Shown here: positions 18,034 to 25,968 of the stretch, one piece after another
How positions within the stretch are numbered: position 1 is the first letter of the stretch
Layout of the letters: every line of letters starts with the position of its first letter
Assembly: GCA_964559135.1 (NCBI GenBank)
Contig: CAZLGG010000009.1
Coordinates: 1 to 61,403, forward strand
Direction of reading: 5' to 3'
DNA from: DRQF01 sp964559135
GTDB taxonomy: Bacteria; Planctomycetota; GCA-002687715; DRQF01
Length of the DNA: 61,403 nt
Position numbers and translations under genes: made by a program
Notes under the pieces: model-generated
The model's database searches: none
The model's input: the letters and a program-made list of their open reading frames with translations, nothing else
What the model was told of the DNA's origin: nothing

Positions 18034-18995
18034 TCTTCATCGACGACGTCCGCGGCGCCTCCGCGCGCGATACGAGAAGGCGGGCCGCGGCGACTCGTGC
18101 GACGCCCCGTTCCTCCTCGGCCGCGACGTCCTCCACTTCGCCGGCGCGACGACGATTTCCCGCCGAAGATGCGGCGAAAGAAGGCACTGATCGCGACAAA
18201 CACGCCCACGATGATTTTCCACAGGGACTTCAAAAGCCCCGTCTTCGCCGCGATCGCGAGACCGCCTCCCGCAATCAGGGCTCCGAGACCGTATTCCGCG
18301 ATCTTGTCTCCCTTCCGGAAATCCGAATAGGTCTGCCCTGGGACGAATCGAAATCCCTTCAGCAGGGACTTCGCCGCGTAGAGGTTTTCGCGGAAGTCGT
18401 CCAGGGTCGACACGTAGGTTCCGTGGACGACACCACGTCGCCCGAGCAAACGGACGGAGAAGTTGACCGAAGATTCTCCCCCGGGTTCCTTCAAGGTGAT
18501 GGCCCACGCCAGCGAATGAAGCCCCTCGTCATAGTAGGGTTTCATGGCCCAGCCGGTGATCTCCAGCTCGCCCAGCCCTCTGGATCGACGCACCTTGTTG
18601 GCTTCCTCCTGGTTTTTCCGCAACTGCTCGAGGATCGCGGACGCATCCAGGTCGTCCTTCTCGTCGTCCTTGACGTAGCCACAGGGTTCAAACGCGAAGT
18701 CGATCCACCAGCCCAGGGTTTCCGGACACACCATGGCCAGCTCATCCGAAGCGATGTTTCCGAGTGCGCGAAGAAACCTCTTCGTATCACTCGGACCGGC
18801 GCCCGCGAATCCCTCGGGAAGCTGGATGGTGCCGACGCTGCCCACCCGCAGTTCCGCCGGCCCCATAGTCCAGTTGATGTTCTTGACGGTCTGCTCGAAT
18901 GCGGAGGGCTGTTCCTGGGAGGAGTCTTGCGCGACGACGGGGCCCATCGCGACGATGAGCCACACGAACGCCATGGAAACTCGAAGTCTGTGCAT
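18030..18995 (-). CDS. DUF2167-family membrane protein
   Basis: 321 residues. A signal peptide (VSMAFVWLIVAMGPVVAQ) leads into the DUF2167 core: INWTMGPAELRVGSVGTIQLPEGF, the KRFLRALGN segment, and later ITGWAMKPYYDEGLHSLAWA. Near residue 240 are two hydrophobic helices (GLGALIAGGGLAIAAKTG and IIVGVFVAISAFF). The tail is a striking Arg/Gly/Ser-rich stretch (RRRSGGRRGRGG type). The family is widespread but uncharacterised. AAGGAG lies 8 nt before the start. The gene is co-directional with, and overlaps, the zinc-ribbon gene. Confidence 0.8.
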   Translation of the reverse strand: MHRLRVSMAFVWLIVAMGPVVAQDSSQEQPSAFEQTVKNINWTMGPAELRVGSVGTIQLPEGFAGAGPSDTKRFLRALGNIASDELAMVCPETLGWWIDFAFEPCGYVKDDEKDDLDASAILEQLRKNQEEANKVRRSRGLGELEITGWAMKPYYDEGLHSLAWAITLKEPGGESSVNFSVRLLGRRGVVHGTYVSTLDDFRENLYAAKSLLKGFRFVPGQTYSDFRKGDKIAEYGLGALIAGGGLAIAAKTGLLKSLWKIIVGVFVAISAFFRRIFGGKSSSRRRSGGRRGRGGTGRRTSRRGPPSRIARGGAADVVDEE

Positions 18996-19076
18996 GGGGG
19001 TGTCTCCTTGGGATGTGTCCAGGTTGGAGGATGGGTAGAATAGATTCCCGCCAGGGTTTCGTCCAGGACCACCCCG

Positions 19077-19571
19077 TCAATTCTTGAAGAGGCGGCGGGC
19101 GTACCCGACGTAGCGGTGGGCGCTGTCGAGGAAGGACGCGTATTCGTCGTCGGTGACACGGCGGACGATCCTGGCGGGCGCTCCCATGACGAGGCTCCGA
19201 GGCGGAATGACGACGCCCTGCGTCACCAGCGCGCCGGCAGCCACGAGACTTCCTTCTCCGATGACGGCGCCCGGAAGCAAGACCGCCTTGATGCCGATGA
19301 GGCAACGGGATTCCACGACGCGGCAATGGATCACGGCGGCATGGCCGATGGTGACGTCCTCTCCCACTTCGACGGGCTCGTCATGCTGTGGATGAATCAT
19401 GGTCAAATCCTGCACGTTGGTGCGGGCGCCGATGGTGATGGGAGCGACATCACCCCGGATGACGGTCCCGAACCACACGGACGCGTCCACGCCGAGCGTC
19501 ACGTCGGCCACGATCGTCGCGTTGTCCGCGACGTAGGCCTCGCCGAACGAATGCATCACCGGATCTCTCAT
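19077..19571 (-). CDS. Gamma-carbonic-anhydrase-like (left-handed beta-helix) protein
   Basis: 164 residues from the ATG at 19571, which overlaps the upstream stop (ATGA). The repeated hexapeptide pattern of a left-handed beta helix runs through the protein. The three zinc His positions of the gamma-CA/YrdA/PaaY family are present in TMIHPQH, TIGHAAV and VIHCRV. A C-terminal helix (DDEYASFLDSAHRYVGYARR) is typical. Carbonic anhydrase activity is not certain, because many YrdA/PaaY-like members are inactive or have other roles. It is last in the run from the histidine kinase. Confidence 0.87.
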   Translation of the reverse strand: MRDPVMHSFGEAYVADNATIVADVTLGVDASVWFGTVIRGDVAPITIGARTNVQDLTMIHPQHDEPVEVGEDVTIGHAAVIHCRVVESRCLIGIKAVLLPGAVIGEGSLVAAGALVTQGVVIPPRSLVMGAPARIVRRVTDDEYASFLDSAHRYVGYARRLFKN

Positions 19572-20236
19572 CCCCCAGCTCCCCAAAGAACCAGCGCAAA
19601 GGCGACTCCATTGTGCAAGAAATGGACGCCGATCGGCACCCAAAGGCTCTTGGTCCGTTCAAAGGCCCAACCCAAGAGCAACGCCAACAAGAGGATGGGC
19701 ACGAGGACCGCCGCCGGATGCACGAGCGCGAATAGGAGTGATGAAACGACGACGGCGCCCGTGGGGGGGAGATACCGTCTGAGCCCCCCTTGGAGCAGCC
19801 CGCGAAAGACGAGTTCCTCGAAGAAAGGCGTCACGACGACTGCCATGAAAAAGACCGCTGCGCGAAACGTCCCGTCACCGGAGATCAGATCCGCCACGAT
19901 GGTTTGCGCCTGGTCGGCTTTGAACTTCATGCTCAGCACGACGAGCAGGGGCAGGGCAACGAAGTAGGCCCCGAAGACGGGCTTGACCGAGAGCCACGTC
20001 GGTCTTCGACGAAGTCCCAAAGGGTCGCCGGGCACGAACCGGCTCGCGCAATAAAAACCGAGGACCACGGCCACGAGTTTCCACCCGGCCAGAGTCAGAT
20101 GAAAGAGCGCGGGATGAGCCTCCCGAATTCCTACCATGCCCCAGGGTTGGCCCAGGAGGTACACCACACCGGCAAGAAGGAAGAGCGTCGAGGCTCCCTG
20201 TTCCGGTGGCGAGACGGATGACTCTCCCTCGGTCAT
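19568..20236 (-). CDS. CPBP-family intramembrane metalloprotease
   Basis: 222 residues, about 6-7 transmembrane helices. The ABI/CPBP motifs are intact: motif 1 FFEELVFRGLLQ (EExxxR), motif 2 SSLLFALVHPAA (FxxxH) and motif 3 GVHFLHNGVAF (HxxxN). These place it with the glutamic-type intramembrane proteases (Rce1-like). Its ATG overlaps the thiG stop by one base (TGATG), and its stop overlaps the next start by four bases, so it is embedded in the thiamine operon. Substrate unknown. Confidence 0.88.
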   Translation of the reverse strand: MTEGESSVSPPEQGASTLFLLAGVVYLLGQPWGMVGIREAHPALFHLTLAGWKLVAVVLGFYCASRFVPGDPLGLRRRPTWLSVKPVFGAYFVALPLLVVLSMKFKADQAQTIVADLISGDGTFRAAVFFMAVVVTPFFEELVFRGLLQGGLRRYLPPTGAVVVSSLLFALVHPAAVLVPILLLALLLGWAFERTKSLWVPIGVHFLHNGVAFALVLWGAGG

Positions 20237-21042
20237 CAGAGTTCGGCGGAACGCTCGGCAGGTGCGATAAGCCCCTCGGTCGGCGAGGATGCGTTCGCGT
20301 AGAGTCTCTTGGGAATCCGGCCGGCGAAGGCCGCCTGTCGTCCGGCGATGCACGCGTGCTTCATCGCGATCGCCATGCGGTGGGGATCGGCGGCGCAAGC
20401 GACGCCGGTATTCAAAAGAACACCGTCCACACCGAGTTCCATCGCCAGGGCCACGTCGGAAGCCGTCCCGACGCCGGCGTCGACGATGACGGGGACCTCC
20501 ACCATCTCGAGAATGATCCGAATGGCGTTGGGATTCAGCACCCCTTGCCCGGATCCGATGGGCGACCCGGCCGGCATGACGCTGGCCACCCCCAGGTTCG
20601 CAAGATGTCTGGCCATGACGGGGTCGTCCGAGGTGTAACAGAGAACCGTGAACCCCTCCCCCACGAGGATCTCGGCGGCCTTCATGGTCTCGATGGGCTC
20701 CGGCAGGAGGGTGCGTTGGTCCGCGAGGACCTCCAGCTTCACCAAATCGGTCTCCAGCGCTTCCCGTGCCAGCCTGGCGGTCCGGACGGCGTCGTCCGCC
20801 GTGAAGCAACCCGCGGTATTGGGCAGCAGAGTGTATCGGTTGCGGTCGATGTGATTGACGAAGTTGGCACTGCTCCGGTCCGCAAGATCGACGCGGCGAA
20901 CGGCCAAGGTGACGCACTCGGTCTCGCTGGCTTCCAGGCAATTCACCATCAACTCGGGCGTCGGGTATTTCCCCGTGCCGAGAAAAAGGCGCGAACGAAA
21001 GGTGTATTTCCCCAGTTTCAGCGGGGCATCGGCAACGTGCAT
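20236..21042 (-). CDS. thiG: Thiazole synthase
   Basis: 268 residues, full length. It condenses 1-deoxy-D-xylulose-5-phosphate, dehydroglycine and ThiS-thiocarboxylate sulfur into the thiazole of thiamine. Key motifs: FRSRLFLGTGKYP near the N-terminus, TLLPNTAGCFTADDAVR, LVKLEVLADQRTLLPEP (the catalytic Lys forming the imine), MPAGSPIGSGQG and VIVDAGVGTASD. It follows thiS by four bases and overlaps the CPBP gene by one. thiF and thiH/thiO are not in the window. Confidence 0.96.
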   Translation of the reverse strand: MHVADAPLKLGKYTFRSRLFLGTGKYPTPELMVNCLEASETECVTLAVRRVDLADRSSANFVNHIDRNRYTLLPNTAGCFTADDAVRTARLAREALETDLVKLEVLADQRTLLPEPIETMKAAEILVGEGFTVLCYTSDDPVMARHLANLGVASVMPAGSPIGSGQGVLNPNAIRIILEMVEVPVIVDAGVGTASDVALAMELGVDGVLLNTGVACAADPHRMAIAMKHACIAGRQAAFAGRIPKRLYANASSPTEGLIAPAERSAEL

Positions 21043-21046
21043 GGGT

Positions 21047-21259
21047 CTATCCTCCTCCGACCAGTGAGACGATCTCGAGGCGATCTCCGTCGGAAAGATG
21101 CGTCTCGGCGTGGCGATCCCTCGGGACCACCTCCTTGTTCAACTCGACCGCCACCTTCGCCGAACCGAATCCCAAGACCGAGATGAGATCCGCGAGCGTA
21201 GCGACATCAGGGATGTGCCGTTCCTGTCCGTTCACGACGAGTCTCACGCCGTCAGGCAT
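21047..21259 (-). CDS. thiS: Sulfur carrier protein ThiS
   Basis: 70 residues with a ubiquitin-like fold, ending in VGGG. The terminal Gly-Gly is adenylated and thiocarboxylated by ThiF-type enzymes to deliver sulfur to ThiG. The first 8 bp overlap the end of the sigma-54 response regulator gene. This is unusual coupling between a signalling gene and a biosynthetic gene. Confidence 0.9.
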   Translation of the reverse strand: MPDGVRLVVNGQERHIPDVATLADLISVLGFGSAKVAVELNKEVVPRDRHAETHLSDGDRLEIVSLVGGG

Positions 21260-22643
21260 CGGAATCCTCCTTGGTCTTGTCCTGATCTCGAATCTTCTCG
21301 ATGCGGTATTGGAGCGTTCTCCTCGTGAGCCCGAGGGACCGAGCGGCCTTCGACACGTTCCCGGAACAGCGCTCGAGGGTCATCAGGATCAGCTTACGCT
21401 CCAGATCCTCGAGGCCCAGGTCCGTGTTCATCAGCAGCTCGAACGTGCCGGCGATCCCGGACCCCTTCTCGTCACCCGTGAAGACGAAATCCTCGGGCGA
21501 GAGCGTCTCGCCCCGAGCCAACACCACCGCCCGTTCGATGCAGTTCTCGAGTTCTCGGACATTCCCGGGCCAGCTGTAGGAGAGAAGACGTCGGCAGGCG
21601 CCCTCGTCCAAGTCACCGAGGCTGCGACCGTTTTTCTCGCAGTATTTGTCCAGAAAATGCCGGGCGAGGGGGAGGACGTCGTCCATCCGTTCGCGAAGGG
21701 GCGGGATCACGATGGGAATCACGTTCAACCGATAGAAGAGATCCTCGCGAAATGCGCCCTCCCGCACCATGGCGGCGAGGTCCCGATTCGTCGCCGCAAC
21801 GACCCGAACATCCACATGGAGCGTCTCGTCCCCGCCCACCCGTTCGAATTCACGCTCCTGAAGCGCCCGGAGGATCTTGGGCTGGACGTGGAGCGGCAAC
21901 TCGCCGATCTCGTCCAGAAAGATCGTCCCGCGATCGGCAATCTCGAAACGACCTCGGCGACGGGCGACGGCGCCGGTGAAGGCACCCTCCTCGTGACCGA
22001 AGAGTTCGGATTCCAGGAGATTCTCGGGAATGGCCGCGCAGTTGACGCGGACGTAGGGCCCCTCTCGGCGGGGCCCTTGTTCATGGAGAGAACGGGCGAT
22101 GAGTTCCTTGCCTGTGCCGCTCTCACCGATGACGAGAACGGTCGCCTGACTGTCCGCCACGCGATCGACGGTTTCGAGGATCTCCGCCATGCTTTGCGAG
22201 GCCGCCACGACGTGGACCCGGTCCTTCATCCGGGCGATGGTCTTGCGAAGTTCCTGGTTCTCTTCCGCCAGATGGCGAAGGTCGAGGGCCTTTTTGAGCT
22301 TGATCGTCAACTCGTCCGTATCGACGGGCTTCGCGATGAAGTCATGAACTCCTGCTTTCAAGGCTTCCACCGCCGTCGCCATCGTTCCATAGCCGGTCAC
22401 GAGGATGAAGAGAATGCCGGGATTCTTCTCGCGAACACGTCGGTAGAGTTCGAGCCCGTTCATCGATCCCATCTGGAAATCGGAGACGATGGCGTCGGGC
22501 ATGCGCATGTCGATTTCGGCCAGGGCCTCCTTGGGAGAGTGGGCCGTGGAGGCAAGAAAGCCCTCCAGAGCAAGGATGCGACGGAGGCTCTCCGCCTGGG
22601 AAGGCTCGTCATCGACGATGAGAACTGAGGGCTGACCGGTCAT
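21252..22643 (-). CDS. NtrC-type sigma-54 response regulator
   Basis: 463 residues. The receiver domain (1-120) has Asp11-Asp12, phospho-acceptor Asp55 (IVSDFQM) and Lys105 (FIAKP). The AAA+ domain has Walker A GESGTGKE, the sigma-54-contact loop GAFTGA in HEEGAFTGAVARR, and WPGNVRELENCI. The C-terminus is a Fis-type helix-turn-helix (AARSLGLTRRTLQYRIEKI). It should activate RpoN-dependent promoters when phosphorylated by the kinase encoded 36 nt upstream. Targets are unknown; its own downstream thiS-thiG operon is one possibility. Confidence 0.94.
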   Translation of the reverse strand: MTGQPSVLIVDDEPSQAESLRRILALEGFLASTAHSPKEALAEIDMRMPDAIVSDFQMGSMNGLELYRRVREKNPGILFILVTGYGTMATAVEALKAGVHDFIAKPVDTDELTIKLKKALDLRHLAEENQELRKTIARMKDRVHVVAASQSMAEILETVDRVADSQATVLVIGESGTGKELIARSLHEQGPRREGPYVRVNCAAIPENLLESELFGHEEGAFTGAVARRRGRFEIADRGTIFLDEIGELPLHVQPKILRALQEREFERVGGDETLHVDVRVVAATNRDLAAMVREGAFREDLFYRLNVIPIVIPPLRERMDDVLPLARHFLDKYCEKNGRSLGDLDEGACRRLLSYSWPGNVRELENCIERAVVLARGETLSPEDFVFTGDEKGSGIAGTFELLMNTDLGLEDLERKLILMTLERCSGNVSKAARSLGLTRRTLQYRIEKIRDQDKTKEDSDA

Positions 22644-22678
22644 TCCACGATGATACCCTGGCCCGCCGTCGCAAAAAA

Positions 22679-24041
22679 TCAGGGGGAGCGAGGAAGTTCG
22701 AGAACGACGGCGACACCGCCTCCGTGGGCGGGCGCGGCCTCGAGAGATCCGCCGTGGGACGCCGCCACCACCTGAGCGAGGGTGAGCNNNNNNNNNNGAC
22801 CGCGAGGAGATCCGTGACGTCCAGTAGGGGTCGAACATGTTTGCGAGAACCTGGGGATCGGGAACGGGGCCCGAATTGCGGATCGTGACCCGCACACGGC
22901 GGGAGTCTCGACCGTCGAAGGCCACGTCGAGGCGTTTTTCCTCCGCATCTTCCACGGAGCGCAGCGCGTTTTCTGTGAGGTGGCGAAGGATTTGCCTCAG
23001 TTTCTCCTCGTCGCCCCGGACGAGTCCCGACCCCTCTCCGTGGAACCGAGCGGCCACACCGCGGGTCTCGAATTCGGGCTGCAAAGACGCGACCATGTCC
23101 TCCAACGTCCGGGACAGGTCGAAGTCTCGAAACTCCATCGCACCCAGATGGGCCACGGCCACGAAATTGTCGATGACCTGCTCGATCTTGCGCAATTCGC
23201 CCCGGATGCGCTGGAAATCGGCGCCCTCGGGGGTTCGGCCGGTCGCCGATGCGTTCAGTTTTTCCAGGTACTGGACGTTGAGGGAGACGGCGTTGAGCGG
23301 GTTTCTCACTTCGTGGGCAATCCCGGCCGCCACCGACCCGATCGCCTTCAGCCGGCTTCTGCGCTCCTCGGCTTCGAAGGAGAGCCGGGTTTCGCGCCGA
23401 CCCAGGAGATAGACCAGCACGAACAGGCCGTAGAGCATCACCAGATAGACGAGGACGAGGACCCATGCGTAATTCGTGCCCCGACGGAGCCCCTTCGAGA
23501 AGGGGGTGAATCCGAGCAGGACTCGAAGCCTGTAGGCGGCTTTCAGGGGTTCGTCGGCCTGAAGGGGCAGATCGATCAGGACCTGAACTTCCTCCCCGTT
23601 GGCCGAAAGAACCGTCGCGGAGGGCTCTACGCCCGCCACCGGGCGGCCCCGTGCCCAAAGGGCTCCGCTCTCGCCCCAAGAAGCGGCCGGCTTGCCCGTC
23701 TTCCCTTCGACGACCGCCAAGGACAAGGGACGGGACCCCGGCACGGCGGCCACCGCGTCGCGCAGATGCCCGCGGACCCAACGGGGGAAGGACTCGCGCC
23801 AGTGGGTGACCTCCTCGTGGGGACGCTCGTCCAGGTAGCGCTCCATCAAGGCCTCGACGCGGGAGCGATACGTCCGCCCCCAGGCGAGCCCTTGGGACTT
23901 GAAATACTCGGGCTGGAGGCCCGTCACGTAATCATCCCAGACCTTGACGAAGACCAACGCCACGACCACGCCCAGGATTCCCATGACACCCAGCGCCGCC
24001 AACACCCGGGGTCCGAACGCTGCACGGGAGGTCGACGTCAC
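22679..24041 (-). CDS. Sensor histidine kinase (interrupted by assembly gap)
   Basis: Roughly 454 codons. It has an N-terminal helix (VLAALGVMGILGVVVALVFV), an extracytoplasmic sensor of about 160 residues, a second helix (WVLVLVYLVMLYGLFVLVYL), a HisKA box GIAHEVRNPLNAVSL, an N box HLTENALRSVED, and a G1-like box with Asn instead of Asp (IRNSGPVPDPQ). The ten-N gap removes the G2 box between FDPYWTS and LTLAQVVAASHGG. The frames on either side of the gap differ, so the true gap length should be a multiple of three, not ten. The gene should not be called a pseudogene on this evidence. Partner: the response regulator downstream. Confidence 0.88.
22788..22797. other. Assembly gap (10 N) inside the histidine kinase
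   Basis: Ten consecutive Ns. Reading frames on the two sides join only if the missing length is a multiple of three, so the number of Ns is a placeholder. Confidence 0.99.
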
Positions 24042-24065
24042 GACGCGGGCCCGGCTTGAGGGATC

Positions 24066-24093
24066 GGATAATTCACAAATCCATACTCTTCAA
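24066..24093 (-). promoter_or_regulatory. Candidate promoter for the kinase/regulator/thi operon
   Basis: On the minus strand TTGAAG (24093-24088), a 16-nt spacer and TTATCC (24071-24066) lie in an AT-rich patch 25 nt before the kinase ATG at 24041. This is the only AT-rich patch in the divergent intergenic region. It is a weak match, by eye. Confidence 0.3.
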
Positions 24094-24099
24094 TATCTT
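24072..24099 (+). promoter_or_regulatory. Candidate promoter for the nusA operon and its leader
   Basis: TTCACA (24072-24077), a 16-nt spacer and TATCTT (24094-24099) on the plus strand, overlapping the divergent minus-strand candidate. A start near 24107 would give a leader of about 430 nt before nusA. Weak match, by eye. Confidence 0.3.
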
Positions 24100-24219
24100 G
24101 AAGAAATCCAAGGAGCGTGGAAAGAGCCCTCGCCACAGCGGCGAATTCGACCGTCGGAGGCCCCGTATCGTCTGGCCTTTCGCTCATCCCTTCGTTATTC
24201 TGCTTTCCCGAGCCCTCGA

Positions 24220-24338
24220 GTCGGTCCCAAGGGGGGACAGGCTGCGGGTTCGGGAATGTTCCTTGGGGCGGGTGGCCTCGAGGAACTCACGGTGCGGGCC
24301 GTGCCGCCGAGGCGCGGGCCATCCCACGGGAGACCGAC
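24220..24338 (+). ncRNA. Candidate structured RNA in the nusA leader
   Basis: GTCGGTC (24220-24226) is perfectly complementary to GACCGAC (24332-24338), closing a ~119-nt domain. Inside are one stem CCAAGG/CCTTGG (24227-24232 with 24261-24266) and a second nested arm: GCCTCG/CGAGGC (24275-24280 with 24308-24313) capped by CACGG/CCGTG (24288-24292 with 24299-24303). The result is a three-way-junction-like fold. It does not look like tRNA, SRP RNA, RNase P RNA, tmRNA, or the TPP or cobalamin riboswitches. GC-rich DNA forms stems easily, so this is a candidate only. Confidence 0.35.
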
Positions 24339-24377
24339 ATGCACGACTAGCTCGTGAAGCTCCCTGAACGATCTCCG

Positions 24378-24405
24378 CCGTCGTTCCCTCCCGAGGGACC
24401 GACGG
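24378..24405 (+). promoter_or_regulatory. Strong hairpin in the nusA leader
   Basis: CCGTCG (24378-24383) pairs with CGACGG (24400-24405). After one mismatch an inner stem TCCCT/AGGGA (24385-24389 with 24394-24398) closes a four-base loop. It lies between the candidate structured RNA and the terminator-like hairpin, and could act as an antiterminator or spacer element. Confidence 0.45.
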
Positions 24406-24447
24406 TCGCGAGGGCCCAGCCAGGCGTGGATTGCCTGCACCGAAAGA

Positions 24448-24468
24448 GTGGGGAATCCCCGCTTTTTT
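24448..24468 (+). terminator. Intrinsic-terminator-like hairpin 70 nt before nusA
   Basis: GTGGGGAATCCCCGC (24448-24462) forms a six-pair stem with a three-base loop and is followed at once by six T (24463-24468). Position inside the leader, upstream of the nusA ribosome site, suggests either the end of a short leader RNA or an attenuator controlling the operon. Confidence 0.6.
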
Positions 24469-24537
24469 CTTTGGCCTCGAGCCGGGCCGGCCCTCGAACG
24501 AGGACGTGCCGGGTCGCGGCGCAGTTGGAGATCGAAC

Positions 24538-25899
24538 ATGCAGGGTGGACCCGAGCTGGTCAAGTTCGTCCAATCCATGGCGCGGGAGAAAGGGCTCGAC
24601 GAGGAGATCCTCTTCGACAGCCTCGAAGCGGCCATGGGGGCGGCGGCTCGAAAGCGATTCACGGAGGCGGAAGAACTCGAAATCAGCGTCAACCGTTCCA
24701 CCGGCGCCTTCAATGGCGTGGTCGATGGCCGCCCCGTGACGTCTCAGGAGTTGGAAAGCCTCGGACGCATCGCCGCGCAGACCTTCAAGCAAGTTTTATT
24801 GCAACGGGTGCGCGAAGCCGAACAGGACAAGATCTACGAAGAGTTCATCGAAAAACGCGGCCAGCTCGTGACGGGCTCGGTCCAGCGCTTCGAAGGCGAC
24901 AACATCATCTGCGACCTGAACCAGACGGAGGCCATTCTCCCCCGTCATGAACGTATCCGCACGGAAACCCAGCACGTCGGGGATCGCATTCGCGCCGTGA
25001 TCGCCGATGTCAAGAAGGTGGGACACCGGGTCCGCATCGTGCTGTCGCGAACCCACACGGATCTCATCCGCCGCCTCTTCGAATTGGAAATCCCGGAGAT
25101 CGCCGACCACATCATCGAGATCAAGGCGCTGGCGCGGGAGGCCGGGTTCCGCACCAAGCTCGCGGTGGTCTCGTACGACTCCAAGGTGGATTGCGTGGGA
25201 GCTTGTGTCGGTATCCGCGGCTCGCGTATCCGCAACATCATCGACGAGCTCAACGGCGAGAAGATCGACATCATCAGGTGGAATGAATCCCCTGAGATTC
25301 TGATCATGAACGCCCTCAAACCGGCGGAGATCCTCTCCATCACCCTCGACGACGAGACCGGCGAAGCCATCGTGACGGTGGCGGAAGATCAGCTGTCTTT
25401 GGCCATCGGCAGAAGGGGTCAGAACGTGCGCTTGGCGGCCCGCCTGACCGGCTGGGACGTGAACATCATGGGTGCGGGAGGCGAATTGCCGGAATCCATG
25501 AAACGCCACAGAAAGCAGGGCTCCGAAAGCGCGCTGAACGCCCAGGAAAAACAACTCCTGGAATCGTTGAAGACGGGCGAGGGTCCCGAACCCGTCACCA
25601 TCGCGGACGGCGCCGAGGCCAAGGCCGAGGATTCCGAAGTCGAGGAGCGGGACCCACTCCTCGAGATGGCTCGCTTCCAGGCCACGAAGGACGAAGCGGG
25701 GGCGGCAGGACTCACCCATGCGGCCCATGCCGACGGCGACGAGATGCCCGAGGCGACGGCGTCGAGCGATGAGGGGGAAGATGACCCCTTGGCTGCCGCG
25801 GCGGCGCGAATGATGACGGAAGAACCGGCTGCGGACGCTCAGCCGGAGGAAGATCAAAGTCTGCCCGGGGAGCGCAACGAGCCCCCGGCCGCAGGCTGA
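24538..25899 (+). CDS. nusA: Transcription termination/antitermination factor NusA
   Basis: 453 residues; start ATG 24538 with GGAG 7 nt upstream. An N-terminal RNAP-binding domain (FVQSMAREKGLDEEILFDSLE) is followed by an S1 domain (GQLVTGSVQRFEGDNIICDL) and two KH domains. KH1 contains GACVGIRGSRIRNIIDELNGEKIDI and KH2 contains LAIGRRGQNVRLAARLTGWDVNI. The last 110 residues are an acidic, low-complexity tail. It is the first gene of nusA-infB-ylxP-rbfA. rimP, which normally precedes nusA, is absent here and replaced by a structured leader. Confidence 0.96.
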   Translation: MQGGPELVKFVQSMAREKGLDEEILFDSLEAAMGAAARKRFTEAEELEISVNRSTGAFNGVVDGRPVTSQELESLGRIAAQTFKQVLLQRVREAEQDKIYEEFIEKRGQLVTGSVQRFEGDNIICDLNQTEAILPRHERIRTETQHVGDRIRAVIADVKKVGHRVRIVLSRTHTDLIRRLFELEIPEIADHIIEIKALAREAGFRTKLAVVSYDSKVDCVGACVGIRGSRIRNIIDELNGEKIDIIRWNESPEILIMNALKPAEILSITLDDETGEAIVTVAEDQLSLAIGRRGQNVRLAARLTGWDVNIMGAGGELPESMKRHRKQGSESALNAQEKQLLESLKTGEGPEPVTIADGAEAKAEDSEVEERDPLLEMARFQATKDEAGAAGLTHAAHADGDEMPEATASSDEGEDDPLAAAAARMMTEEPAADAQPEEDQSLPGERNEPPAAG

Positions 25900-25968
25900 G
25901 ACAAGACGACAAAGGCGACCCGCGCCCCGGGAGGCGCTGGCGCCGCACAAAAGAGAGCTGACGACCGC

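Noticed and set aside
24220..24338. The structured leader as a tRNA, SRP RNA, RNase P RNA or tmRNA
   Set aside because: It lacks a T-loop/CCA end, the GGAAGGAAGCAGC-like SRP loop, RNase P core motifs and a tmRNA tag ORF.
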